Positions 8,210 through 18,022 of a stretch of DNA of 35,715 nucleotides are shown here, one piece after another. Each line of letters starts with the position of its first letter. Position 1 is the first letter of the stretch. Origin of the DNA: Candidatus Omnitrophota bacterium (lineage in GTDB: Bacteria > Omnitrophota > Gorgyraeia > JABMRG01); assembly GCA_013202525.1 (NCBI GenBank), contig JABMQS010000119.1, positions 1 to 35,715 on the forward strand, read 5' to 3'. Both the position numbers and the translations under genes were made by a program. The notes beneath the pieces were generated by a model. That model ran no database searches and had not been told where the DNA came from. It was given only the letters and a program-made list of their open reading frames with translations.

Positions 8210-9319
8210 ATGGAAAAGACAGATGTGATCATAGTCGGGGCCGGTATTGTGGGGCTTGCTATAGCGACTGCTATAAGCAAAAACAGCAGGAGTGTCATCG
8301 TCGTAGAAAGAAACGAGACCTTTGGCCAGGAGACCTCGAGCCGCAACAGCGAGATCATTCATTCCGGGATCTATAGCCCAAAAGATTTTTTAAAGACGAA
8401 GCTTTGCCTGGAAGGAAGGCGCCTGCTCTATCAGTTTTGCGAGGAGCAGGATATTTCCCATAAGCGGTTGGGTAAGCTGATTGTCGCTACAGACAATGAC
8501 GAAGCCAGGGAGCTAGACCATCTTTTTGAAATAGGCAAGGATAACGGTGTAGAGGACTTGAGGCTTTTGAGCGGAAAAGAGGCCAAGGAGTTAGAGCCTG
8601 AGGTAAATGCGATCTGCGCTATAGAATCTCCATCGACCGGTATCGTTGACACACACCAGCTTATGAAGAGGCTTGAGTATCTCGCCACATCCAGAAAGGT
8701 CGTATTTGCCTACAGCTGTGAAGTTACAGGCATTGAGAAGAAGCAGGATGGCTATGGAGTGAGCATACGCGATATCGATGGCGAAACCATAGAGTTGTTC
8801 ACGCGGACTGTTATAAACAGTGCCGGGCTTGGTTCTGAAGCGATAGCGCGGATGGTTGGCATCGACGTTGAGAAGTATGGATATAAGCTCCACTACGCAA
8901 AGGGTGAGTATTTCCGCCTAAAGGCTTCCAAGGCCAAACTGCTTAATAGGCTGATATATCCTACGCCAAAACAAGAAAGCCTTGGAATTCACACGGTAAC
9001 CGATTCCGGAGGCCAGAGAAAACTTGGCCCCAACGCTTTTTATGTGGATAGGATCGACTATGATGTTGACCCTTCCCATAAGATGGAATTTTATGAGGCC
9101 GTAAGTAGATATCTACCTTTCCTGGAGAAGGATGACCTTACCCCCGACATGTCCGGAATAAGAGCAAAGCTTCAGGGACCGGGTGAGGCAGCCAGGGATT
9201 TTGTAATAACGGATGAGACGGATAAGGGCCTTCCGGGGTTTATAAATCTCATAGGCATTGAGTCACCGGGGTTAACATCATCTTTAGCTATTGCCAAACA
9301 TGTTGAGTGTATGATATAA
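8210..9319 (+). CDS. lhgO: FAD-dependent oxidoreductase, L-2-hydroxyglutarate oxidase (LhgO) type
   Basis: This DAO-fold flavoprotein opens with the dinucleotide motif DVIIVGAGIVGLAIA and carries ETSSRNSEIIHSGIYSPKDF, a hallmark of the LhgO/L2HGDH family. GIVDTHQLM and a C-terminal GIESPGLTSSLAIAKHV follow. The family oxidises L-2-hydroxyglutarate to 2-oxoglutarate, often as metabolite repair. Placement after gdhA and icd, whose enzymes handle 2-oxoglutarate, agrees with this. The ORF track begins at a TTG (8198) inside the terminator tail; I prefer ATG 8210, which gives the normal MEKTDVIIVG start. There is only a weak GAGAG upstream, so translation may be inefficient. A related glycerol-3-phosphate or other DAO-family dehydrogenase is a less likely alternative. 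Confidence 0.87.
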   Translation: MEKTDVIIVGAGIVGLAIATAISKNSRSVIVVERNETFGQETSSRNSEIIHSGIYSPKDFLKTKLCLEGRRLLYQFCEEQDISHKRLGKLIVATDNDEARELDHLFEIGKDNGVEDLRLLSGKEAKELEPEVNAICAIESPSTGIVDTHQLMKRLEYLATSRKVVFAYSCEVTGIEKKQDGYGVSIRDIDGETIELFTRTVINSAGLGSEAIARMVGIDVEKYGYKLHYAKGEYFRLKASKAKLLNRLIYPTPKQESLGIHTVTDSGGQRKLGPNAFYVDRIDYDVDPSHKMEFYEAVSRYLPFLEKDDLTPDMSGIRAKLQGPGEAARDFVITDETDKGLPGFINLIGIESPGLTSSLAIAKHVECMI

Positions 9320-9437
9320 TAGAATCCCAACAAGGTCACAAATCCAAATATAACCACATAATACTTGCCTTACTATAACTGCTTAGATGAGCTTATACTT
9401 TTAGGGTGAGCATAAGAAAGGAAGAGGTGCGTATAAT

Positions 9438-12400
9438 ATGCCCAGAAGAGATGACATCCATAAGATTTTGATCATAGGTTCAGGCCCCATAATAATAGGC
9501 CAGGCATGCGAGTTTGACTATTCAGGCACACAGGCATGCAGGGCGCTTAAGGAAGAAGGCTATGAGGTTGTGCTCGTAAATTCAAACCCGGCGACTATCA
9601 TGACAGATCCCGACACCGCAGATAAGACCTACATAGAGCCCCTTACAGTTGAGACTATCGAGAAGATCATTGAGATAGAAAAGCCTGACGGGCTCCTTCC
9701 AAATCTTGGCGGTCAGACAGGACTTAATCTCTCTTCCAGCCTCTACAAGAAGGGCATATTAAAGAAACACGGCGTTGAAATGATCGGTGTAAAAGCCGAT
9801 GCTATAGAACGCGGTGAAGACCGTATCATATTTAAGGATACCATGAAGAAGCTTGGTATTGAGATGGCAAAGTCCGCACCGTGTTATTCGGTCGAAGAGG
9901 CTGAGAAGATTGCCACGCAGCTTGGTTACCCGGTCGTGTTAAGGCCCGCATATACACTCGGTGGAACAGGCGGCGGTATAGCCTATAATGTAGAGGAGCT
10001 AAGGGTTATAGTCGCGCGCGGCCTTGCAGCAAGCCTTGTTCATCAGGTTTTGGTGGAGGAGTCTGTTTTAGGCTGGGAAGAACTTGAGCTCGAGGTTGTA
10101 AGGGATGCCAAGAACCAGAAGATCACGGTCTGCTTTATTGAGAATATAGATGCAATGGGCGTGCACACGGGGGATAGTTTCTGCTCAGCTCCTATGCTTA
10201 CAGTGCCTGAGGCCCTGCAAAAGAGGATGCAGGATATGTCCTATAAGATCGTAGATGCCATAGGCGTAATAGGCGGGACGAATATCCAGTTTGCGCACAA
10301 CCTTAAAGACGACAGGATCGTTGTTATAGAGATAAACCCCAGGACATCGCGTTCATCAGCCCTTGCTTCAAAGGCGACAGGTTTTCCTATAGCGCGCATC
10401 TCAACAAAACTTGCTGCCGGAAGGACCATGGATGAGATACCTTACTGGAGATTGGGTACCCTTGATAAGTATGAGCCATGGGGTGAGTATGTGGTTATCA
10501 AGTTTGCGCGTTGGGCATTCGAGAAGTTTCCGCAGGCAAAGGATATGTTGGGAACACAGATGAGGGCCGTCGGCGAGGTAATGAGTATAGGAAAGACCTT
10601 CAAGGAGGCATTCCAGAAGGCCATCAGGTCCCTTGAAATAAAGAGGTACGGCCTTGGCGGCGCCAAGAATTTTAAGGAGCTTTCGCTTGATAAGCTAAAA
10701 GAGAAACTGTCCATGCCCTCGAGCGAAAGAATATTCCTGATATATGAGGCACTGCGCAAGGGCATAGAGGTCGAAGAGCTTTATGAGATCACCCACATAG
10801 GACGGTATTTCCTCAAAGAGATGAAGGATCTTGTTGAATTTGAAGAAGAGCTGCTTAAGCACAGCTGGAAGGATCTCCCTGATGAGAAGCTCGCAAAGGC
10901 AAAGGAGTGGGGATTCGCAGACAAATATCTTGCAGCGCTCTTTGATGTAAAGGAAAAGGTTGTCAGGGAAAAGAGAATTGCCATTGGCAAGCACGAGAGG
11001 TATGAGGCCGTTCCTGTAAGCGGCGTCGAGAATGCCGCTTATTACTATTCGACCTATATAGCTGAGGATTCTGTACCGGTCTCTCCGAATAAGAAGGTAA
11101 TGATCTTAGGGGGCGGGCCCAATAGGATCGGACAGGGTATTGAGTTCGACTACACCTGTGTCCATGCGGCTTTTGCCCTGCGCGATGAAGGGCTTGAATC
11201 TGTTATGGTAAACTGCAATCCAGAGACCGTATCCACAGACTATGATACTTCAAATAAGCTATATTTTGAACCGCTGACCGTTGAGGATGTACTCTCAATA
11301 TATGAGAAAGAGAAGCCGGAGGGCGTAATCGTCCAGTTCGGCGGGCAGACGCCCCTGAACATAGCGCAGGAGCTGAAGGATAACGGCGTCAAGATACTGG
11401 GCACAAGCCCTGAGAGTATACACCTTGCGGAAGACAGGGAGCATTTCAGGCAGAGGATGATAAAGCTGAATGTCCTTCAGCCAGAGAGTGGAACAGCGCG
11501 CTCGCTGGATGAGGCATTGAAGATCGCAAGGAAGATCGGGTATCCGCTTATGGTAAGGCCTTCTTATGTCCTTGGCGGACGCGGCATGGAGGTCATCTAT
11601 GATGAAGAGCGGTTGATACAGTACGCTGAAAAGGCCATCCAGGTAAGCCCGGAACATCCAATGCTCATAGACAGGTTCCTCGAGTCTGCTACCGAAGTAG
11701 AGGTCGATGCGCTCTGTGACGGCACAGATACCTTTATCGCAGGCGTGATGGAGCATATTGAACTTGCGGGTATACACTCGGGTGATTCAGCATGCGCCAT
11801 ACCCACAAGGAGCATCAAAAAAGAACACCTGGAGACTATAAAGGAATATACGCAAAAGATAGGAAAGGAACTCAAGGTTGTGGGCCTTATGAATATACAG
11901 TACGCAATCTGTGATGATAAGGTCTATATCTTGGAGGCCAACCCACGCGCTTCAAGAACGGTTCCCGTCGTCTCCAAGGTGATGGCTATTCCCGTGGCCA
12001 GGATAGCAACACAGATAATGCTGGGCAAAAAGGTAAAGGACTTTCCTGAGCTAAGGGAAAAGAATATCCCGTATGTCGCAGTAAAAGAAGCAGTATTTCC
12101 GTTTAATATGTTCCCGGAGGTAGATCCTATACTGGGGCCTGAGATGAAGGCAACAGGGGAGGTCATGGGAATGGGTAAGACATTTGGCATTGCTTTCTAC
12201 AAGGCAGAGCAGGCCGCGAATTCACAGCTACCGCTGGAGGGAAAGGCTCTTCTGACCGTTGCGGATAAGGATAAGAAGGAGCTGGCTTCGATCGCTTCAG
12301 ACCTTAAGGAAGCAGGCTTAGAAATCTATGCGACAGAAGGCACAGCCAAGCTGCTTAAGGATAGTGGAATAGAAAGTACGTTTATCAAAAAGCTGCATGA

Positions 12401-12674
12401 GGGAAGGCCCAACATCAGTGATCTTATCAAAAACAGAGAGCTAAACCTCATCATCAACACACCAGCGGGCACCAGCAGCAAGTATGACGACAGCTATATC
12501 AGGAAGATGGCTATACAGTATAAGATCCCATACATCACTACCATTGCAGCTGCCAAGGCAAGTGCCGAAGGCATAAAAGCCGCTGCCACAGCGGATATCG
12601 CGCCCAAGGCGCTTCAGGATTATTACAAAGACCTGGAAAAGGCAGAAGCAGGAGTGGTTTCTAATACTGAATAG
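9438..12674 (+). CDS. carB: Carbamoyl-phosphate synthase large subunit
   Basis: The 1078-residue protein shows the duplicated synthetase layout. The first half begins KILIIGSGPIIIGQACEFDY and has TLGGTGGGIAYN. The second half begins VMILGGGPNRIGQGIEFDY, with VLGGRGMEVIYD. A C-terminal MGS-like regulatory domain starts near residue 935. It makes carbamoyl phosphate for pyrimidine and arginine synthesis using ammonia from the CarA glutaminase. carA is not in the window. A start at 9438 with AGGAAGAGG upstream gives the standard N terminus (MPRRDDIHKILIIGSG). It precedes guaA, purL and purF on the same strand, forming a nucleotide synthesis block that draws on glutamine from the upstream genes. 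Confidence 0.97.
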   Translation: MPRRDDIHKILIIGSGPIIIGQACEFDYSGTQACRALKEEGYEVVLVNSNPATIMTDPDTADKTYIEPLTVETIEKIIEIEKPDGLLPNLGGQTGLNLSSSLYKKGILKKHGVEMIGVKADAIERGEDRIIFKDTMKKLGIEMAKSAPCYSVEEAEKIATQLGYPVVLRPAYTLGGTGGGIAYNVEELRVIVARGLAASLVHQVLVEESVLGWEELELEVVRDAKNQKITVCFIENIDAMGVHTGDSFCSAPMLTVPEALQKRMQDMSYKIVDAIGVIGGTNIQFAHNLKDDRIVVIEINPRTSRSSALASKATGFPIARISTKLAAGRTMDEIPYWRLGTLDKYEPWGEYVVIKFARWAFEKFPQAKDMLGTQMRAVGEVMSIGKTFKEAFQKAIRSLEIKRYGLGGAKNFKELSLDKLKEKLSMPSSERIFLIYEALRKGIEVEELYEITHIGRYFLKEMKDLVEFEEELLKHSWKDLPDEKLAKAKEWGFADKYLAALFDVKEKVVREKRIAIGKHERYEAVPVSGVENAAYYYSTYIAEDSVPVSPNKKVMILGGGPNRIGQGIEFDYTCVHAAFALRDEGLESVMVNCNPETVSTDYDTSNKLYFEPLTVEDVLSIYEKEKPEGVIVQFGGQTPLNIAQELKDNGVKILGTSPESIHLAEDREHFRQRMIKLNVLQPESGTARSLDEALKIARKIGYPLMVRPSYVLGGRGMEVIYDEERLIQYAEKAIQVSPEHPMLIDRFLESATEVEVDALCDGTDTFIAGVMEHIELAGIHSGDSACAIPTRSIKKEHLETIKEYTQKIGKELKVVGLMNIQYAICDDKVYILEANPRASRTVPVVSKVMAIPVARIATQIMLGKKVKDFPELREKNIPYVAVKEAVFPFNMFPEVDPILGPEMKATGEVMGMGKTFGIAFYKAEQAANSQLPLEGKALLTVADKDKKELASIASDLKEAGLEIYATEGTAKLLKDSGIESTFIKKLHEGRPNISDLIKNRELNLIINTPAGTSSKYDDSYIRKMAIQYKIPYITTIAAAKASAEGIKAAATADIAPKALQDYYKDLEKAEAGVVSNTE

Positions 12675-12685
12675 CTTTTACGATT

Positions 12686-12713
12686 CCTGCCGGCAGATTT
12701 ACCTGCCAGCAGG
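12686..12713. repeat. Inverted repeat between carB and guaA
   Basis: CCTGCCGGCAG (12686-12696) and CTGCCAGCAGG (12703-12713) form an 11-bp stem with one mismatch and a 6-base loop. No T-run follows, so it is a hairpin without clear terminator character. A small CAACG/CGTTG stem lies further on, before guaA. Confidence 0.6.
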
Positions 12714-12749
12714 CACGGCCCACTAGCAACGAAACGTTGAAAGTAAAGC

Positions 12750-14291
12750 ATGGCAAGAGATTGGATTGCGATCCTGGACTTTGGCTCCCAATATACCCAC
12801 CTTATTGCCCGCCGCATAAGGGAGTGCGGCGTGTACTCTGAGATAGTCCCGTACAACATAAAAGCCGAGAACCTATCCGCCAGGATGCCAAAGGCGATCG
12901 TGCTCTCTGGCGGACCTGCCAGCGTCACGTCTACAAAAAGCCCCTCTTGCGATAAGGATATCTTTAAGATAGGCCTCCCGATTTTGGGTATATGTTATGG
13001 TGCCCAACTTATGGCAAAGCTCTTGGGCGGGAAGGTCGCAAAGGCGAAGACAAGGGAGTATGGCAAGGCAATATTAAGGGCAAGATCCAGGAAAGATTTG
13101 CTCAAGGGATTATCTGCAAAAGAGCAGGTCTGGATGAGCCACGGAGATAAGATCACTAAGCTGCCGCGCGGATTTGACATAGTCGGCTCCACTGACAACG
13201 CCCGCATCGCAGCTATGGCAGATGAAAGAAGACGGCTCTATGGTGTTCAGTTTCATCCTGAGGTAGTGCATACGCCAAAGGGTAAGAGGATATTAAGAAA
13301 CTTTCTCATCAATATAGCAGGCTGCAGGGCCGATTGGTCCATGCATTCTTTTGTCAAGGCATCTGTCAGGGAACTTCGCGAAAGGATAGGCAGCGAGAAG
13401 GTCTTGTGCGCTCTGAGCGGTGGCGTAGATTCTTCGGTCCTGGCCCTCCTGCTCCACAAGGCGATCGGAAAGAATCTGATAGCAATTTTTGTAGATAACG
13501 GCCTCCTGCGCAAGGATGAGGCAAGATCTGTCAGGCAGAAGTTTAAGGGGCGCTACCATATAAACCTTAAAACAGTAGACGCAAGGGAAAAATTCTTAAA
13601 GGCCCTAAAGGGCGTGACAGACCCTGAGAAGAAGCGCAAGATAATAGGCAGGGTATTTATAGAGATATTTGAGAAGGAAGCAAAGAGATCAGGTAGAATA
13701 AGGTTTTTGGCACAAGGTACGCTCTACCCTGATGTAATAGAGTCAAGGTCCGCTTTTGGCGGCCCTTCGGCCACGATAAAGACGCACCACAATGTCGGCG
13801 GACTCCCGCGGCATCTGAAATTTGGTTTGATAGAACCACTTAGGGAGTTATTTAAGGACGAGGTAAGGCTTTTGGGCAAGGAGTTAGGCCTTTCCGCTGA
13901 GATGGTTCACAGGCAGCCTTTTCCGGGGCCTGGCCTTGCGGTCAGAATAATAGGTACCATAACAGAGGCAAGGCTCGATATCCTGCGCGAGGCAGACTGG
14001 GTCCTGATCGATGAGATCAAGCGCTCCGGGCTTTACCGTAAACTCTGGCAGTCATTCAGCGTGTTATTACCTGTAAGAACAGTCGGCGTTATGGGAGATG
14101 AGAGAACATATGAGAATGTTGTGGCCGTGAGAGCTGTCACTAGCAAAGACGCTATGACGGCGAATTGGGCGAAGCTGCCTTACGGTTTGTTAGAGAGCAT
14201 CTCCAGCCGCATAATAAATGAAGTAAGGGGGGTAAACCGCGTGGTTTATGATATCTCATCTAAGCCGCCAAGCACAATAGAGTGGGAGTAA
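12750..14291 (+). CDS. guaA: GMP synthase (glutamine-hydrolysing)
   Basis: This 513-residue protein converts XMP to GMP. The N-terminal class I glutaminase domain has the nucleophile motif [10 protein letters not shown] (Cys82) and the histidine motif [10 protein letters not shown] near residue 170. The ATP pyrophosphatase domain shows the P-loop [13 protein letters not shown] near 222. The dimerisation domain ends in the family signature KPPSTIEWE. Both domains are intact. The ribosome binding site is weak (GAAAG upstream). It lies 16-22 bp before purL, so cotranscription is very likely. Confidence 0.97.
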   Translation: MARDWIAILDFGSQYTHLIARRIRECGVYSEIVPYNIKAENLSARMPKAIVLSGGPASVTSTKSPSCDKDIFKIGLPILGICYGAQLMAKLLGGKVAKAKTREYGKAILRARSRKDLLKGLSAKEQVWMSHGDKITKLPRGFDIVGSTDNARIAAMADERRRLYGVQFHPEVVHTPKGKRILRNFLINIAGCRADWSMHSFVKASVRELRERIGSEKVLCALSGGVDSSVLALLLHKAIGKNLIAIFVDNGLLRKDEARSVRQKFKGRYHINLKTVDAREKFLKALKGVTDPEKKRKIIGRVFIEIFEKEAKRSGRIRFLAQGTLYPDVIESRSAFGGPSATIKTHHNVGGLPRHLKFGLIEPLRELFKDEVRLLGKELGLSAEMVHRQPFPGPGLAVRIIGTITEARLDILREADWVLIDEIKRSGLYRKLWQSFSVLLPVRTVGVMGDERTYENVVAVRAVTSKDAMTANWAKLPYGLLESISSRIINEVRGVNRVVYDISSKPPSTIEWE

Positions 14292-14313
14292 AAAAAAGAA
14301 GGAGGAGATGACA

Positions 14314-16533
14314 GTGGCAGTAAAAGTCGATATAAATCTTGCAAAGGAGATGGGTCTTACAGAGGAGGAATTTAACGAGATCAAGAAATTGATGGGTAGG
14401 GACCCCAATTTTACAGAACTCGGTGTATTCTCCGCTATGTGGTCCGAACACTGCAGTTACAAGAACTCAAGAAAGCAATTTGCCAAGTTTCCCACAAAGG
14501 GCAAGCAGGTCCTGGTAGGAGCAGGCGAAGAGAACTCAGGCATCGTTGATATCGGCGACGGCCAGGGCGTGGCCTTCAAGATAGAGTCCCACAACCACCC
14601 TTCGGCAGTAGAGCCTTTTGAGGCATCAGCAACAGGTATAGGGGGATGTTTGAGGGATATATTTACAACAGGCGCAAGGCCGGTTGCGGTATTGGGAGCC
14701 CTTCGTTTTGGAAGCCTCGATAACGATAAGGTCAAGTGGCTGTTCAAAGAGGTCATAAGAGGGCTTGCCCACTATGCCAATACAGCAGAGGTGGATGCCG
14801 TTGGAGGCGATACCTATTTTGATGAGAGCTACGAGGGAAATCCCCTGGTAAACGCCTTTGTGGCAGGTATTGTCAATAACAAGGATATAGTAAGGGGTAT
14901 TGCCGAAGGTAAGGACAACCCCGTCTATTATATCGGAGGCGATACAGGAAGGGACGGCGTAGGTGGCGCGAGCTTTGCCTCAAAGGAGATCACCGAAGAC
15001 TCTGCCGAAGATACAAGCACAGTTGCCATAGGTGATGCAGAGCTCGGCAAGCGCTTAAGAGAGGCATGCATTGAGCTTATAGAGAAGGGCCTGGTCGTCG
15101 GAATGCAGGATATGGGTGCTGCAGGCCTTACCTGTTCTTCATGCGAGACCGCTACAAGGAGTGGCACGGGTATCGAGATAGATGTTGCTCTTGTCCCGCA
15201 GAGAGAAGAGGGCATGACGCCGTATGAGATCCTTCTTTCCGAATCCCAGGAGAGGATGCTTGCGATATTAAAGGATGGCAAAGAGGACGAGGCACTTACC
15301 ATATTGAAGAAGTGGAAGATAAATGCGGTCAAGATAGGCAAGGTCACAGATGACAAAATCATGCGCGTCAAGGAGAACGGTACCGTGGTAGCAGAGGTCC
15401 CGGCCGAGGCACTAACAACAAAGGCCCCCCTCTGTGACAGAGAGTCAGAAGAGCCTGCATGGCTCAAGGATGCGCAGAATCTGGATCTGACTTCGGTCAA
15501 GGAGCCGGATGACCTCAGCAAGACATTGCTTCAGCTATTGGATTCACCGACTATTGCCAGCAAAGAGTCAGCATACAAGAACTTCACGGCCATAGATAAG
15601 GATGTAGTGATGGTTGGTGCCGGTTCAGACGCGGCTGTTATCAAGGTCAAGGGGACAAAGAAGGCCATAGCCATGAGCGTGGATTGTAATGGCAGATTCT
15701 GCTATCTAAATCCATACCACGGTGCTATGATGAATGTAGCGGAGGCAGCACGCAATATAGTCTGCTCGGGTGGAAGGCCGCTTGCTATCACCGATGGCCT
15801 GAATTTCGGAAGCCCCATGAAACCTGAGAACTACTGGCAGTTTGAGAAGTGCATAGATGGCTTGTCCGATGCCTGCAAGGAGCTCGATACCCCTGTTATA
15901 AGCGGTAACGTGAGCTTCTACAATGAGAATCCTAAAGGAGCCATAGACCCCTCACCGATGGTAGGTATGGTCGGGCTCATAGAGGATGCGGACAAGCACC
16001 TTACCCAGGGATTCAAGAATGAAGGTGATGCGATAGTCCTGCTTGGTGAAAATAGAGGCGATCTTTCAGGCAGTGAATATCTTTATTTGGTCCATAAGCA
16101 GAAGAAGGGTAACCCGCAGATCGATATGAAGAAAGAGAAGCAGCTTCATCAGGCTATTCTTTCAGCTATCGACTCAGGGCTCCTGAATTCCGCGCACGAT
16201 TGCTCTGAAGGCGGGCTGGCAGTTGCCATAGCCGAATCATGTGTTACGGATTCAGCCAGGATGTTGGGTGCTGAAATAGGCCTGACAGGCGGCGCAAGAA
16301 AGGATGAACTCCTTTTCGGCGAGGCGCCTTCAAGGGTGGTAGTTTCTCTTGGTAAGGATAATTTAAGCGCGCTCGAGGAGATAGCAAAGAAGCATTCAGT
16401 CCCCTACCAGGTGCTCGGCAACGTAGGCGGCGAAAAGCTCACGATAAAGACAGACGCCAAGCCTGTTGTAGAACTTGCGCTGAATGAGATAAGCGATACC
16501 TGGAGGAATGCGATTTCACGCAGACTGAAATAA
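14314..16533 (+). CDS. purL: Phosphoribosylformylglycinamidine synthase subunit PurL
   Basis: This is the small-type PurL (about 740 residues) that works with PurS and PurQ to make FGAM from FGAR, ATP and glutamine in purine synthesis. Motifs include MWSEHCSYKNS, ESHNHPSAVEPFEASATGIG, VGGDTYFDESYEGNP, GMQDMGAAGLTCSSCE and SAHDCSEGGLAVAIAES. The ORF track starts at ATG 14308, but AAGGAGG ends at 14305, too close to that codon. The in-frame GTG at 14314 has about 8 bp spacing and is my choice, giving MAVKVDINLAKEMGL. purS and purQ are not in the window. A REP-like pair separates it from purF. Confidence 0.95.
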   Translation: MAVKVDINLAKEMGLTEEEFNEIKKLMGRDPNFTELGVFSAMWSEHCSYKNSRKQFAKFPTKGKQVLVGAGEENSGIVDIGDGQGVAFKIESHNHPSAVEPFEASATGIGGCLRDIFTTGARPVAVLGALRFGSLDNDKVKWLFKEVIRGLAHYANTAEVDAVGGDTYFDESYEGNPLVNAFVAGIVNNKDIVRGIAEGKDNPVYYIGGDTGRDGVGGASFASKEITEDSAEDTSTVAIGDAELGKRLREACIELIEKGLVVGMQDMGAAGLTCSSCETATRSGTGIEIDVALVPQREEGMTPYEILLSESQERMLAILKDGKEDEALTILKKWKINAVKIGKVTDDKIMRVKENGTVVAEVPAEALTTKAPLCDRESEEPAWLKDAQNLDLTSVKEPDDLSKTLLQLLDSPTIASKESAYKNFTAIDKDVVMVGAGSDAAVIKVKGTKKAIAMSVDCNGRFCYLNPYHGAMMNVAEAARNIVCSGGRPLAITDGLNFGSPMKPENYWQFEKCIDGLSDACKELDTPVISGNVSFYNENPKGAIDPSPMVGMVGLIEDADKHLTQGFKNEGDAIVLLGENRGDLSGSEYLYLVHKQKKGNPQIDMKKEKQLHQAILSAIDSGLLNSAHDCSEGGLAVAIAESCVTDSARMLGAEIGLTGGARKDELLFGEAPSRVVVSLGKDNLSALEEIAKKHSVPYQVLGNVGGEKLTIKTDAKPVVELALNEISDTWRNAISRRLK

Positions 16534-16543
16534 CAACGCGTTT

Positions 16544-16605
16544 GTCATTCCCGCGCAAGCGGGAATCCAGTCGTTTGCCTGGACCCCCGTTTTCGCGGGG
16601 GTGAC
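16544..16605. repeat. Paired, inverted REP-like hairpins between purL and purF
   Basis: ATTCCCGC-gcaa-GCGGGAAT (16547-16566) is followed by ACCCCCG-ttttcg-CGGGGGT (16583-16602). The pair is arranged head to head: GTCATTCCCGC and GCGGGAATCCAG are mirrored by CTGGACCCCCG and CGGGGGTGAC. This resembles bacterial interspersed mosaic elements. The ORF on the minus strand across it (ending PACAGMT) is a repeat translation, not a gene. Confidence 0.85.
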
Positions 16606-16640
16606 AGAAGCGGAAATATAATCGTTAGGATTGCGAACCC

Positions 16641-18017
16641 ATGTGCGGAATATTCGGTATATATGGTCACAAGGACGCTGCATTACTGACCTACCTTGGG
16701 CTTTATGCCTTACAGCATAGGGGCGAGGAGAGCGCCGGCATTGTAGCATACGACGGCAAAAAGGTAATGCAGCATAAGGGTATGGGGTTGGTCAGCGATT
16801 TATTTCGTGAGTCAGCCATAAGATCCCTGCATGGCAGTATCGCCATAGGCCACAACCGTTATTCCACCACAGGTTCAAGCAACGCAAAGAACGTGCAGCC
16901 CTTCCTGGTAGGCCATAAGGGCGCTCATATAGTAATAGCACACAATGGCAATCTCACCAATGCTGTGTTTCTGCGCCATAAGCTGGAGGAGGCGGGCTCT
17001 ATATTTCAGACCACCATGGATTCTGAGATAATCGCCCACCTCCTCGCACGCTCAAAGGGAAAGGCTTGCACGGAGAGCGTTTTGGAGTCGTTGTCGCAGC
17101 TCGAAGGCGCTTTTTCACTTGTAATGATGGTTGATGGCGTTCTTTTTGGAGCACGGGATCCCCTGGGCTTCAGGCCCTTATGCATAGGTAAGGTAGACGG
17201 TGCATATGTGTTGGCCAGTGAGACATGCGCGCTGGATCTTATCCGCGCAAAGTATGTGCGCGATGTCAAGCCCGGCGAAGTCGTCTTTATCGATAAAGGT
17301 GGATTAAGGTGCACCAGTCTTTCAAAGGCAAGGGTCAGCGCAAATTGTATATTTGAGTTCATATACTTTGCAAGGCCGGACAGCAACATATTTGGGGAGA
17401 ACGTATACCTGACACGTAAACGCCTGGGCAGGCAGATCGCGAAAGAATCCCCCGTGAAGTGTGATATTGTTATGCCGGTTCCTGATTCAGGCAATTCTGC
17501 TGCCCTGGGTTTTGCCGAGGAGTCCGGCATCCAGCTTGAGGCAGGCATAGTGCGTAACCACTATATCGGAAGGACATTCATACAGCCCTCTCAGCATATA
17601 AGGGATTTTAACGTCAGGATAAAGCTCAATCCTATTAAGGATGTATTAAAGGGCAAGCGTGTTGTAATTATCGAAGACTCCATTGTAAGGGGCACAACGA
17701 CCAAAAGCAGGGTCAGGACATTAAGGGAGGCCGGCGCAAAGGAGATACATATGAGGGTTACCTGTCCGCCTATCATATCCCCCTGCTACTACGGTATAGA
17801 TTTTCCGACTAAAAGAGAACTTATAGCATCAAATCAAACAATAAAGCAGGTCAGGGATTTTATTGGTCTGGACAGCCTGGAGTATTTGAGTCTGGAGGGC
17901 ATGCTCAAGGCCATGTCTTTGCCGGGCGGAAAATTTTGCACAGCATGTTTTACTGGTAACTACCCTGTTCCGCCACCGAAGAGATTCTCAAAGCGTGCAT
18001 TTGAAAAGAAGGGATAG
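16641..18017 (+). CDS. purF: Amidophosphoribosyltransferase
   Basis: This enzyme starts purine synthesis by making phosphoribosylamine from PRPP and glutamine. The N-terminal Ntn-hydrolase nucleophile is Cys2 in MCGIFGIYGH. The phosphoribosyltransferase domain has the PRPP loop VVIIEDSIVRGTTTKSRV near residue 340. Cysteines in CIFEFIYFARPDS, ISPCYYGID and CTACFTGNYP match the positions of 4Fe-4S ligands in the Bacillus-type enzyme, so an oxygen-sensitive iron-sulfur form is likely. If there is no propeptide, Met removal alone would expose Cys2. It follows purL after a REP pair and precedes the DUF1846 gene by 5 bp. Confidence 0.96.
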   Translation: MCGIFGIYGHKDAALLTYLGLYALQHRGEESAGIVAYDGKKVMQHKGMGLVSDLFRESAIRSLHGSIAIGHNRYSTTGSSNAKNVQPFLVGHKGAHIVIAHNGNLTNAVFLRHKLEEAGSIFQTTMDSEIIAHLLARSKGKACTESVLESLSQLEGAFSLVMMVDGVLFGARDPLGFRPLCIGKVDGAYVLASETCALDLIRAKYVRDVKPGEVVFIDKGGLRCTSLSKARVSANCIFEFIYFARPDSNIFGENVYLTRKRLGRQIAKESPVKCDIVMPVPDSGNSAALGFAEESGIQLEAGIVRNHYIGRTFIQPSQHIRDFNVRIKLNPIKDVLKGKRVVIIEDSIVRGTTTKSRVRTLREAGAKEIHMRVTCPPIISPCYYGIDFPTKRELIASNQTIKQVRDFIGLDSLEYLSLEGMLKAMSLPGGKFCTACFTGNYPVPPPKRFSKRAFEKKG

Positions 18018-18022
18018 CTGTT

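Noticed and set aside
9365-9399. Promoter before carB (TTGCCT ... TATACT)
   Set aside because: The spacing is 23 bp, too long for a normal sigma70 promoter.
14928-15521. 197-residue minus-strand ORF inside purL
   Set aside because: Serine-rich antisense shadow of purL with no recognisable domain.
16516-16749. Minus-strand ORF of 77 residues ending near PACAGMT
   Set aside because: It spans the REP-like hairpin pair, and its sequence is the usual translation of such repeats; it also overlaps the purF start.
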